NCBI GenBank assembly: GCA_937952895.1
Contig: CALFYC010000128.1
Coordinates: 1-13,145 of the forward strand
From: an uncultured Neisseriaceae bacterium
GTDB taxonomy: Bacteria; Pseudomonadota; Gammaproteobacteria; Burkholderiales; UBA11063
DNA length: 13,145 bases
Direction: 5' to 3'
Under the pieces are notes generated by a model, which saw only the letters and a program-made list of their open reading frames with translations, ran no database searches and had not been told where the DNA came from. This document shows positions 6,416 through 13,145 of this stretch, in pieces; position 1 is the first letter of the stretch; each line of letters begins with the position of its first letter. The translations under genes were made by a program, and so were the position numbers.

Positions 6416-8608
6416 TTATTTTTTACTTGATTTTTCAGAATTTAAATTTAGTTTATCAATAAAAACTTTATTTCTTACCTTTGCTCGTTTTAACAAGGTT
6501 GAATAGTTAATAACTTCCATATATAAGTCCCCATGAGGTCGGTTAAATCCAAGTACAGTTTTACTAGGGCGAAACAAATATTCAAATTGGGAAGAAATTT
6601 TAAAATCAGAATCATGAGCTTGTACTTGTTTAGTAGAAATATTTTCTCCTATTAAATAGCCATAAAAGGTATCAATTTTAAATTTGTCTTGTGATAAGTT
6701 TAAAATTAACGAAGCATAATTTGAAATCTCAGTAAGATGTTCTGCTGCATTTTTGTTAGGATTCTTGAATTCAATCAAAATACATTTCCCCTCATCTGGA
6801 AATAATAATATATCAGGTTTTTTATTTCCCTCATCTATTCCTAATCCATATTTATAGTCCTTTTCCTCAGATGATAACAATTCATCTGATTTTAGTAGAG
6901 GTTCATTATTAATTGTAATAGTAGACAATTTTTTATCTGATGCGCCACTAAAATATATAAAATCTTCGTTAATTAACCATAAATCACTTGAAGAAATATC
7001 ACTAGACGATTGCTTAAACAGAAGATCATGCAACAATTTCTCATCTATATTTCTTTCTGTATTTTGTTGAATTGCTAATTGTTTGTCAAGAATTTTATTA
7101 AACAGATCTAGCACCAACTTTCTTCTAGCTACGTAATGAGCTAATGCTGTTCTATTTTGCAGTGGAATTTTAGCTACAATTTTTTTAGTGATATTAGCTA
7201 ATCCATTAATATATTCTTGGGGATCAGATGGGTTTAGCATATCAATTGTATCAATTGCATTCTTAATTTCTGCATCACCTTTAGCAGCTAAATCGGCATC
7301 GTGTTCGTAAACTTGTTTTAATATTTCAAAATTACTAGAATTAATATTAATTTTAGCTTTTGATAAAAAATCTTTATCTAATAAAAACATTTCTTGCAAT
7401 TTATTAATTTCATTATCATGATCTTGTTTTTTTTGTAATATTTCTGGATACCAATCTTTAATTTTTGCATTTATACGTGTTGTTAAATCTTCTACAACTA
7501 TATACTCACCCTTAAATAATTCTCGGTTCTGCTCGAATTCTTTCAAAGTTAAAAGTTTTAAATCTCCTCTTATGTCATGATCTAAGTGATTTAAATAATT
7601 TGAAGAAACTAAAATTAGATATCGTTTTCCGTTAATCTCATCTCTTTTATCTAAATAATCAAACTTTATTTCTTGATGTTTTAAAATTTCATCTTTTATT
7701 GTTAAATTAATAGAATTTCTATCAAGAATTTTTCCAGGCAAAACAAATGATAATAGCCCAAATTCTTCGCATTTATTGCTACTATATATTTTACCTTGAT
7801 CATTTTCAGTACGATAGTTAACACTAATTTTTTCTGACTTATTATAATCAGGGATATCTTCATTACTGATAAGTAATTCTTTTTCTTCTACACCATCAAT
7901 ATATTGTATTATCTTTATCTCTGGCATACTAGATTTATTTAAACAGAAATATTGTAAATAACGGTCTATTACTTGTTTTTTTAAAGAATCTGCAGTTAAT
8001 ACATTATAAAAATTTTCGTCATGCTTATCCCACAATCCATTAAACGTTATACTAGTAAAATCTTCAACTATTTTGTCTAAATTTTCTTCATCCTCACAAT
8101 AAGTAATAGAATCATTATCGAGAAAATCATTACTTTTAGATAATTTAAATGTTCTACATTTTTTATTTTCTTCTGTAGAATAAATACTATAAAAATTAGT
8201 AGTTTTAAAAAACATCAAGTATTGGATTCGGCCAGAGCCATTATTAAATATACTTTTCCTAGTATCTTTATAAATTGTAAACCTTTTGAAATTTTCATCA
8301 TTGAATCCAATACCGTTATCTTCAATTACTAATTTATTGAAAACGGCACCTTCAGCTATATCGCTATTACTATAAATTTTCACGTTAATATATTTCTTAA
8401 CAACATTTATAGATATTTTACATGCTTCCAGTGAATTCGTAATAGCTTCAAATATTGGAGCAAGACATTCTTTAGATTTTAACTTATTACCCTGAAGTAA
8501 GCCACGATAGAAAATGCCATTAGCTTGGACATAAGATTTAGGTTTAAAAACAGGTTCCACAATGGTAATTTCCCAATAAATATTATTCAACACTCTATAA
8601 TCTTGCAA
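6416..8608 (-). CDS. GHKL ATPase fused to a PD-(D/E)XK nuclease-like domain; candidate defence protein
   Basis: The protein has 730 residues if read from the TTG at 8608. The N-terminal part is a GHKL (Hsp90/MutL-type) ATPase: Glu54 and Asn58 in EAITNSLEA (motif N, Glu as likely general base), EDNGIGF at 96-102 (ATP-binding Asp97 and glycines), and FNNGSGRIQYL at 121-131 (lid/G2 box). The middle (about 200-510) is mostly helical and charged. The C-terminal part resembles a domain often found behind such ATPases, with DLWLINEDFIYFSGASDKKL at 542-561, then KKPDILLF at 596-603 and ILIEFKNPN at 610-618: Asp599 and the ExK pair Glu613/Lys615 make a PD-(D/E)XK nuclease motif. No membrane segment or signal is seen. 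A GTG at 8560, with GGGA before it, is an alternative start and perhaps the better one. The gene starts 6 (or 54) bases after gmtX, in the same direction. The ATPase and nuclease calls come from motifs; the defence role is inferred from context. Confidence 0.75.
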   Translation of the reverse strand: MQDYRVLNNIYWEITIVEPVFKPKSYVQANGIFYRGLLQGNKLKSKECLAPIFEAITNSLEACKISINVVKKYINVKIYSNSDIAEGAVFNKLVIEDNGIGFNDENFKRFTIYKDTRKSIFNNGSGRIQYLMFFKTTNFYSIYSTEENKKCRTFKLSKSNDFLDNDSITYCEDEENLDKIVEDFTSITFNGLWDKHDENFYNVLTADSLKKQVIDRYLQYFCLNKSSMPEIKIIQYIDGVEEKELLISNEDIPDYNKSEKISVNYRTENDQGKIYSSNKCEEFGLLSFVLPGKILDRNSINLTIKDEILKHQEIKFDYLDKRDEINGKRYLILVSSNYLNHLDHDIRGDLKLLTLKEFEQNRELFKGEYIVVEDLTTRINAKIKDWYPEILQKKQDHDNEINKLQEMFLLDKDFLSKAKININSSNFEILKQVYEHDADLAAKGDAEIKNAIDTIDMLNPSDPQEYINGLANITKKIVAKIPLQNRTALAHYVARRKLVLDLFNKILDKQLAIQQNTERNIDEKLLHDLLFKQSSSDISSSDLWLINEDFIYFSGASDKKLSTITINNEPLLKSDELLSSEEKDYKYGLGIDEGNKKPDILLFPDEGKCILIEFKNPNKNAAEHLTEISNYASLILNLSQDKFKIDTFYGYLIGENISTKQVQAHDSDFKISSQFEYLFRPSKTVLGFNRPHGDLYMEVINYSTLLKRAKVRNKVFIDKLNLNSEKSSKK

Positions 8609-8614
8609 AATATA

Positions 8615-9331
8615 TTAGTTAATCCAGCTTGAATATTGAATTAGCCACGACTTAATATCATCCCATTCTACAGGTGTTAGCAGTGTTTCACTAACCATTC
8701 CATCAGAATTAACTAACACATACTGATTATCACGGCATTTTACTTCAAATGATTTTAGTTTGCCGGAATTTTTATCTAATCCAAATAGTTTCTTTAGAAA
8801 TGGATATAAACATATTGGCACAGAATTATTATGTGGGATAGTTATTGACATATTACCATCAGCTTGGATACCATTACTAATTACTTCTGAGAAAGGTATT
8901 GGAGTTTTCCTGGTTTTTGCTTCCAGGATTTGGTTTAAATGAGAAATCTTATTTTCTAAATGCTCGATTGCATCTTGCATATGTTTTATATATGTACGTG
9001 TTTTAACGTCTAAACTCTCAGTTGGATAAATATATTTATGCTTAATATCCTTATTTCTATCTGTTGAATCTTTATGCCAAGTTTTGTATTCACACATACG
9101 TTTATGAATATAATTTTTTAGATTTTTATTATTTTGTACTGTTTGTTTAGATGGTCCGCCATAATGTTTAGTGGCAAACTCTGCTACTTTACTATAGTTT
9201 ATAACACCTCTTGCTAATTCAATATCATCACAAGATGTTTTTACAAATTCTAATGACTTTTTAGCTTTAGTTGGTAACTCGGACATTAGACGGTTATATA
9301 ACTCAGTTGCCGATTCATTTAAAATACTCAT
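8615..9331 (-). CDS. gmtX: Gamma-Mobile-Trio protein GmtX-like accessory protein
   Basis: The product is 238 residues from the second ATG (9331-9329). GGGG at 9343-9340 is only two bases from the first ATG (9337) but eight from the second, so the second is preferred. The N-terminal part (about 1-90) has a helix-turn-helix look, with INYSKVAEFATKHYGGPSKQ followed by TVQNN and KNYIHKRM; a GGPSxQT-x-(Q/R)N signature near residue 60 is what I associate with GmtX and similar accessory proteins of multi-recombinase elements. A short coiled coil (DAIEHLENKISHLNQILEAK) lies around 118-137, and the C-terminus is a mixed domain ending in WDDIKSWLIQYSSWIN. It follows the recombinase gene by 36 bases, in the gmtY-gmtZ-gmtX order. 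It is intact, unlike its neighbour. Family naming is from memory of the motifs and gene order. Confidence 0.65.
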   Translation of the reverse strand: MSILNESATELYNRLMSELPTKAKKSLEFVKTSCDDIELARGVINYSKVAEFATKHYGGPSKQTVQNNKNLKNYIHKRMCEYKTWHKDSTDRNKDIKHKYIYPTESLDVKTRTYIKHMQDAIEHLENKISHLNQILEAKTRKTPIPFSEVISNGIQADGNMSITIPHNNSVPICLYPFLKKLFGLDKNSGKLKSFEVKCRDNQYVLVNSDGMVSETLLTPVEWDDIKSWLIQYSSWIN

Positions 9332-9367
9332 ATACATTGCCCCTTAAATATCAGTCTTTGCTTTTAA

Positions 9368-11101
9368 TCATAAGTGTTTAGGTAAAAGATCAATTATCTT
9401 TAATGATTTATTTTCATTATTATTTGCCATAGTTACAATCTCCTCTGCCCAATCCAATAAAAGTTTATGTTCTTTTTTCCCTAAGCCTAAAGGCTTACCT
9501 GAATCAAGGCATTCTTGTATATGATCGTCTCCAACTAATGACTCTAATAAACTTGCCATTAGAAACGTGGCCTCTTCTAACGTTTTTCTATCTCTAATGT
9601 CAATAAATAAATTCTTTGCATTTTCAACACGTAAAATACGATCTGTAAATTCTCTAAGATGTTCTTTGGCGATTGATGAAGCTTTTGCTAACCCCCCACG
9701 TAATTTTGCACCTTCAAGAATGTTACGCACTAGAGAAAAATCACTGGCTTTTTTAAAACGAATTTCCAATTCTTTGTGAAATTCAACATGGTCAGCTCCA
9801 GCAACAAGTAAAAGAGGTGTTTTAGTCAGATTATTCTCTGAGTGGGTTGATCTTATGTGGTTTTTCCAATCATCAAATAGTTTATTACTTCCTTCAAGCA
9901 TTTTATAACGATTTACCCATTCAATAATTTTAGGCTCTAACGCAAGATCAAGCTCTAATATTTTATCCTTTAATGTTTGTCGGTCTAAAGTTAGGAGTTG
10001 CGCTTTTGATGGAGATAAACTACTAATGTTTTTCCAATCAAGTTGATTTAATTGTTCCAACAGTTGATTTTTTTGTTGTCCAATGGCACGACATTCAAGC
10101 ATTAGTTCATTAGCCACTTGGGCTTGTTGTACTAGGAAGGCAGGTCCGGTTGCGAAAAACCTACAATTTCCACAACCTCCCACTACAGGGCCATATGTTT
10201 TTAATGTTTTGTTATTATTTGCCAGTGTTATTTCTATTGGTTGTCCATTGTGACACTCTGTGCCACCAAGAGGGCATATGCCGCCTTGGACCAACTTCCA
10301 ACCAGTATAATTTGTAAGAAGATGTTTAGGACGATCTGAATTGAAGTTAGAATTTGTAACACAAAAATTTTGATTTGCAGATAATGATTTGCACAAATGT
10401 TCCCAATCTCCCAGAAGATTACTTTCGGTGATTTTATCTAGAATCTGCATACGTATATAGTTAGGCGTATGTTTTTTATAGTAATTGGTCATAACTATAG
10501 TTGAATGACCAACAATAAATTCTTGCACCACATCTATAGGAATCCCCATCTCTATAAATTTGGATATTCCAGACACTCTTAGTGAATGTATGTCAAAGAT
10601 GCAGGTTTTATCTTTATATCCTCTGCCTGGAGTTGCCTCAGTTGTTAGAGTTATGTTATGATGATTTTTATTCAATCGTTCCTCAGCTTCAACGGCTATA
10701 GCATTAAATAATTTATATAATTTTGTTGATGAAACTGGTTTGTAAAATAAGTTGTACTCATTATTATCTTTATGGTATTGACTTGTTAAATCAGCAAAAA
10801 TTGGTGTGAAACAAGGAAGTTGCCCTTTCATTTGTGGATTTTGGGAATAAGAATCCAAAGCTACGTCTAAAAGTGAGAGGGGTTCAGGAGCTGGATTAAA
10901 AATATTCTGCCACTTTATTTGTTGTTTTAATATTGTATATGGTCTTTCCAACCAATGTGTCTGCTTTTGATCTATTCCAACTTTCTTAATAAATTGCTGT
11001 CTGCTTGGCCAAGGTATTTCATAACCAGTTTTGTTATCTGGATTCCACATTTGCGTTTTATTAGTATTAATAAAAATACCTAATTCATGTTCTTTACTCA
11101 T
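9368..11101 (-). CDS. C-terminal fragment of the GmtZ-like recombinase with catalytic His-x-x-Arg/Tyr region and cysteine cluster
   Basis: This 577-codon frame could be translated from the ATG at 11101, although its coding sequence continues upstream to the TAA at 11180. It carries the end of the tyrosine recombinase active site: FDIHSLRVSGISKFIEMG (His172, Arg175), VGHSTIVMTNYYKK (His199, nucleophile Tyr207 or 208). The first catalytic Arg (LPIRQKQARW) lies in the separate upstream piece at 11281-11279, so this fragment alone lacks it. Then follows a possible zinc-binding cluster, GGICPLGGTECHNG and GGCGNCRFFATGPAFL (Cys276, Cys283, Cys310, Cys313), and a long helical tail with coiled-coil character to about residue 570. 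It ends in TGA at 9370-9368. Confidence 0.7.
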   Translation of the reverse strand: MSKEHELGIFINTNKTQMWNPDNKTGYEIPWPSRQQFIKKVGIDQKQTHWLERPYTILKQQIKWQNIFNPAPEPLSLLDVALDSYSQNPQMKGQLPCFTPIFADLTSQYHKDNNEYNLFYKPVSSTKLYKLFNAIAVEAEERLNKNHHNITLTTEATPGRGYKDKTCIFDIHSLRVSGISKFIEMGIPIDVVQEFIVGHSTIVMTNYYKKHTPNYIRMQILDKITESNLLGDWEHLCKSLSANQNFCVTNSNFNSDRPKHLLTNYTGWKLVQGGICPLGGTECHNGQPIEITLANNNKTLKTYGPVVGGCGNCRFFATGPAFLVQQAQVANELMLECRAIGQQKNQLLEQLNQLDWKNISSLSPSKAQLLTLDRQTLKDKILELDLALEPKIIEWVNRYKMLEGSNKLFDDWKNHIRSTHSENNLTKTPLLLVAGADHVEFHKELEIRFKKASDFSLVRNILEGAKLRGGLAKASSIAKEHLREFTDRILRVENAKNLFIDIRDRKTLEEATFLMASLLESLVGDDHIQECLDSGKPLGLGKKEHKLLLDWAEEIVTMANNNENKSLKIIDLLPKHL

Positions 11102-11179
11102 TGGTTCAAAAATAGGCTGGAGAACTCCAGAATATCTACCATATTGCTTTTCTTGAGAGTTCCCATTTGGGTATTTCCA

Positions 11180-11572
11180 TTATGATAAAATGTGCATATT
11201 TTGTTCCCATTTATCAGTATCTATATTCCAGATATATTGATCAAGTAGCCCTCTATCTAGCCACCTAGCTTGTTTTTGCCGGATTGGCAAAGTTAATAAT
11301 AATGCTAGACAAGCAGATCTACTTGGGCACCATACATTTTGCTTTCTGCCAGTTTTCGGGTCTGACCATTCAAACCAATCATATTTTAAGTAATCACGAA
11401 CCCAACTATATGTTGGATTTCCATCTTTATCTGGATTAAGCAGAATATCAATCATTAGCTCGTGAATAGTAGTGTCAATGCGGTTTCTCGAAGTTTTGTT
11501 ATTAATGATGGGTTTAAACGGATTTTCGAGATATTCAAAAGGATTTTTCTTTAAGTTAAGTTGGGTCTGGTG
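11180..11572 (-). pseudogene. Middle fragment of the GmtZ-like recombinase carrying catalytic Arg I
   Basis: Between the frameshift near 11563 and the TAA at 11182-11180 the frame reads QLNLKKNPFEYLENPFKPII, then an internal Met at 11455 (MIDILLNPDKDGNPTYSWVR) and ALLLTLPIRQKQARWLDRGL. The Arg in LPIRQKQARW corresponds to the first catalytic Arg of tyrosine recombinases. The only ATG (11455) lies well inside the domain and has no convincing ribosome binding site, so a separate protein is unlikely. Confidence 0.55.
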
Positions 11573-11663
11573 TTAGTTTTAGTATATTGAACACATCACT
11601 AAATATTTTGCTAGATTGTATCCATGCACTTGATTTATGTTTTATTCTAAGCATCTTGCAAAA

Positions 11664-13145
11664 TTAATAAAACGTATTTTTATTATCCGGATTATGAATA
11701 TCACGTAAATCTGTTAATTTTATATCTTCTGGAGAAGTAAAATTTTGTAACCTCGACCATGATAATAAATATATGACTGTATTTGCTTTAGAAGTGTCAC
11801 TAGCAGTGTTTAATTGCCAATATATTCGAACAAACTGTACCCATTCAGGACTATATCCTTCCTGTTCCATCCATTCTGGTGACCATTTATGATGTCTATT
11901 ATTTGAATGCAGGACAGCTTTCTTTTTATTTAAGTTCTGCACTGGCCATTTTGTTAAAAAGTGTAATTTTTCGTAGGATATCAACATAGGATAAAACAAG
12001 TTGTAAATTACACTTTGGGATTTTATATTATCAAAAAATTTATGTACTTGGGCTGGGATATCTGACAAATCTTTAATTGTACTACCACATAATATTCGGG
12101 AAAGTAATGTGCTGCTGTGATTTGCTAATTCAGATATTTTCCAATTTGGCTCTATAAGGTCTAGAGGATTTTTTAAACTAGGCCAAGATGGAGGTAGCAA
12201 TATTTTTTTATGACGAGCTAATAATACTAAAACTAAGTTTGCAGCAGTTGTAAGGTTATATATCTGATGCATGACGCTATTACTAGTTGCAAAAGTTTTC
12301 AAATCATAATTTTTATAACATTCAAAGACCTCTTTATTTTTAATTATTGTTGCAGATAAATCTGTTCCGGGTGTATGGCTAAACTGTCTTATAGTTCCTA
12401 AGGCGATTAATAGTTCATCTAAATGAGTTATCTTATTCAATAACAGCCAAATATCATTATGTAATAAATGTGACCATTCTGATTTGATTGCTGCTTTTGA
12501 GTTAAAGACATATTGTTTTTGAAGTGCTGCATGCATAATTTGCTTTACTAGAATTTGCTTTTGTGTTATGGCATCATCGGGATAGTGTTGATGAAACCAT
12601 TCAGCGATAGCCTTCCAGCTAACTTGGGAGTTGGGGCTGGTTCTTAGCTTACCTTTCAGACCAGAACCTTGAACTCTAAATTGTTCGCCTTGAAAATCTG
12701 GAAAATGTTGACAAGAAAAGTACTTAGAAAAACCATGTGTATTCTTAGAACATACCTGAGCAAATGTATTGGTATCATTCACTAAAATTTTACCAAGATA
12801 TCTTAGTATGGTTTGTTCAATATTTTCTTCTATCAATCCATATTGTGTCCATTCAAGACCTCCATTCTCATAAGATCCCAATTGTAACGCATGAGGAACT
12901 CCATCATAGCATTCAATTCGATTACGAATATTTGCACGAACCTTTTTACCACTTGGATTATTCCCAGCAAAGATATCAAAGCGTTCTCTTGGATTAATCA
13001 CAAGAATAAAATGTTGCCCCAGATTACGGCTTTTTCTGATAGAATGCGCTGGATTACTCATATTACAAAATAATTGCATACCTTTAAAACACATAGACCA
13101 TAGCGGATCCTGAGGAGTATGCGCAACTTTTTCTGGCCAAGGATC
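11664..13145 (-). CDS. N-terminal fragment of the GmtZ-like recombinase (partial at right edge)
   Basis: The frame is open to the last base of the window: before the internal ATG at 13094 it reads DPWPEKVAHTPQDPLWS, so that ATG is not the true start. The stretch has strongly protein-like segments such as VINPRERFDIFAGNN, GSYENGGLEWTQYGLIEENI and LRYLGKILVNDTNTF, with no named domain that I can see. The last 80 residues (from HHKWSPEWMEQEGYSPEWVQ) are helical and end in FTSPEDIKLTDLRDIHNP, which resembles the core-binding (SAM-like) domain that precedes a tyrosine recombinase catalytic domain. The TAA at 11666-11664 cuts this domain short. Confidence 0.6.
   Translation of the reverse strand, partial: DPWPEKVAHTPQDPLWSMCFKGMQLFCNMSNPAHSIRKSRNLGQHFILVINPRERFDIFAGNNPSGKKVRANIRNRIECYDGVPHALQLGSYENGGLEWTQYGLIEENIEQTILRYLGKILVNDTNTFAQVCSKNTHGFSKYFSCQHFPDFQGEQFRVQGSGLKGKLRTSPNSQVSWKAIAEWFHQHYPDDAITQKQILVKQIMHAALQKQYVFNSKAAIKSEWSHLLHNDIWLLLNKITHLDELLIALGTIRQFSHTPGTDLSATIIKNKEVFECYKNYDLKTFATSNSVMHQIYNLTTAANLVLVLLARHKKILLPPSWPSLKNPLDLIEPNWKISELANHSSTLLSRILCGSTIKDLSDIPAQVHKFFDNIKSQSVIYNLFYPMLISYEKLHFLTKWPVQNLNKKKAVLHSNNRHHKWSPEWMEQEGYSPEWVQFVRIYWQLNTASDTSKANTVIYLLSWSRLQNFTSPEDIKLTDLRDIHNPDNKNTFY

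Larger units (their letters stand above)
9368..13145 (-). pseudogene. gmtZ: Gamma-Mobile-Trio integrase GmtZ-like giant tyrosine recombinase, broken in three places
   Basis: I read the whole stretch as one recombinase gene of more than 1,250 codons whose start is beyond the right edge. Three lesions break it. (1) A TAA at 11666-11664 is in the same frame as the following coding stretch, which goes on after three codons as MLRIKHKSSAWIQSSKIF. (2) An extra base in the CCC run at 11565-11563 shifts the frame; dropping one C restores LTPDQLNLKKNPFEYLENPF and joins the next piece. (3) A TAA at 11182-11180 is again in frame with what follows (WKYPNGNSQEKQYGRYSG). Both TAA codons could derive from CAA (Gln) by one transition. 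Functional integration by this copy is unlikely. An alternative is two originally separate genes meeting at 11664, but the uninterrupted frame and the core-binding-like sequence across the stop argue against it. Confidence 0.7.

Noticed and set aside
8760..8942. Plus-strand open frame opposite gmtX
   Set aside because: It is antisense to a well-supported gene, with no recognisable domain or ribosome binding site.
9567..9779. Plus-strand open frame opposite the recombinase tail
   Set aside because: It is antisense to helical coding sequence and has no independent support.
11556..11575. Programmed frameshift in the recombinase
   Set aside because: A CCC run flanked by GA and AAC is not a known slippery site, and nonsense codons lie on both sides of it.
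11180..11666. Reassignment of TAA to glutamine, since both in-frame TAA codons in the recombinase could replace CAA
   Set aside because: TAA is used as a normal terminal stop by several genes here (for example at 8615-8617 and 2504-2506), and a frameshift in the same gene shows decay rather than recoding.
12764..13073. Two overlapping plus-strand open frames opposite the recombinase N-terminal fragment
   Set aside because: They overlap each other and a long, protein-like minus-strand frame.
1..13145. tRNA, rRNA or CRISPR arrays
   Set aside because: No cloverleaf-like sequence, rRNA signature or regularly spaced direct repeats were seen when reading both strands.

Overview
The window is very AT-rich with short intergenic gaps. 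The flanking genes (a class A beta-lactamase behind a DUF1275 membrane protein, a bacterial-type thiopurine methyltransferase, remnants of a 2-oxoglutarate oxygenase and of an epimerase) suggest a low-GC gammaproteobacterium of the Francisella/Legionella kind. This placement rests on gene content and base composition only; no rRNA or tRNA is present to confirm it.

Region 1 (1-6322) is a mosaic of intact and decayed genes. Intact: a small secreted Gln/Asn/Pro-rich protein (1129-1407, minus), a DUF1275 membrane protein and a class A beta-lactamase in tandem (1838-3431, plus), a secreted protein of unknown function with its own good promoter (4239-4811, plus), and thiopurine S-methyltransferase (4905-5555, minus). 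Broken: a pentapeptide-repeat gene (589-1014), an NAD(P)-dependent epimerase start (1549-1804), an isopenicillin-N-synthase-like oxygenase (3493-3964), an orphan C-terminal coding remnant (5641-5769) and an ORF6N-domain gene (5990-6322). The leftmost 132 bases are the end of a protein that enters from outside the window.

Region 2 (about 6323-13145) reads entirely on the minus strand and looks like the end of a mobile island. From the right edge come a very long tyrosine recombinase that I take to be GmtZ, and a small accessory protein that I take to be GmtX. These are two members of the Gamma-Mobile-Trio (GMT), the gene set that marks islands carrying anti-phage and antibacterial cargo. The third member, gmtY, would lie just beyond the right edge. 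Directly behind gmtX, and probably co-transcribed with it, is a 730-codon protein that fuses a GHKL ATPase to a C-terminal PD-(D/E)XK nuclease-like domain. This is the most interesting gene in the window: a plausible single-protein defence system carried as island cargo.

The recombinase gene is broken by two in-frame TAA codons and one +1 frameshift, all visible in the sequence, so the island is probably no longer mobile by itself, while the cargo gene and gmtX remain open. The ORF6N remnant that stops abruptly at 6322, less than 100 bases from the end of the cargo gene, is a good candidate for the host side of the island junction.
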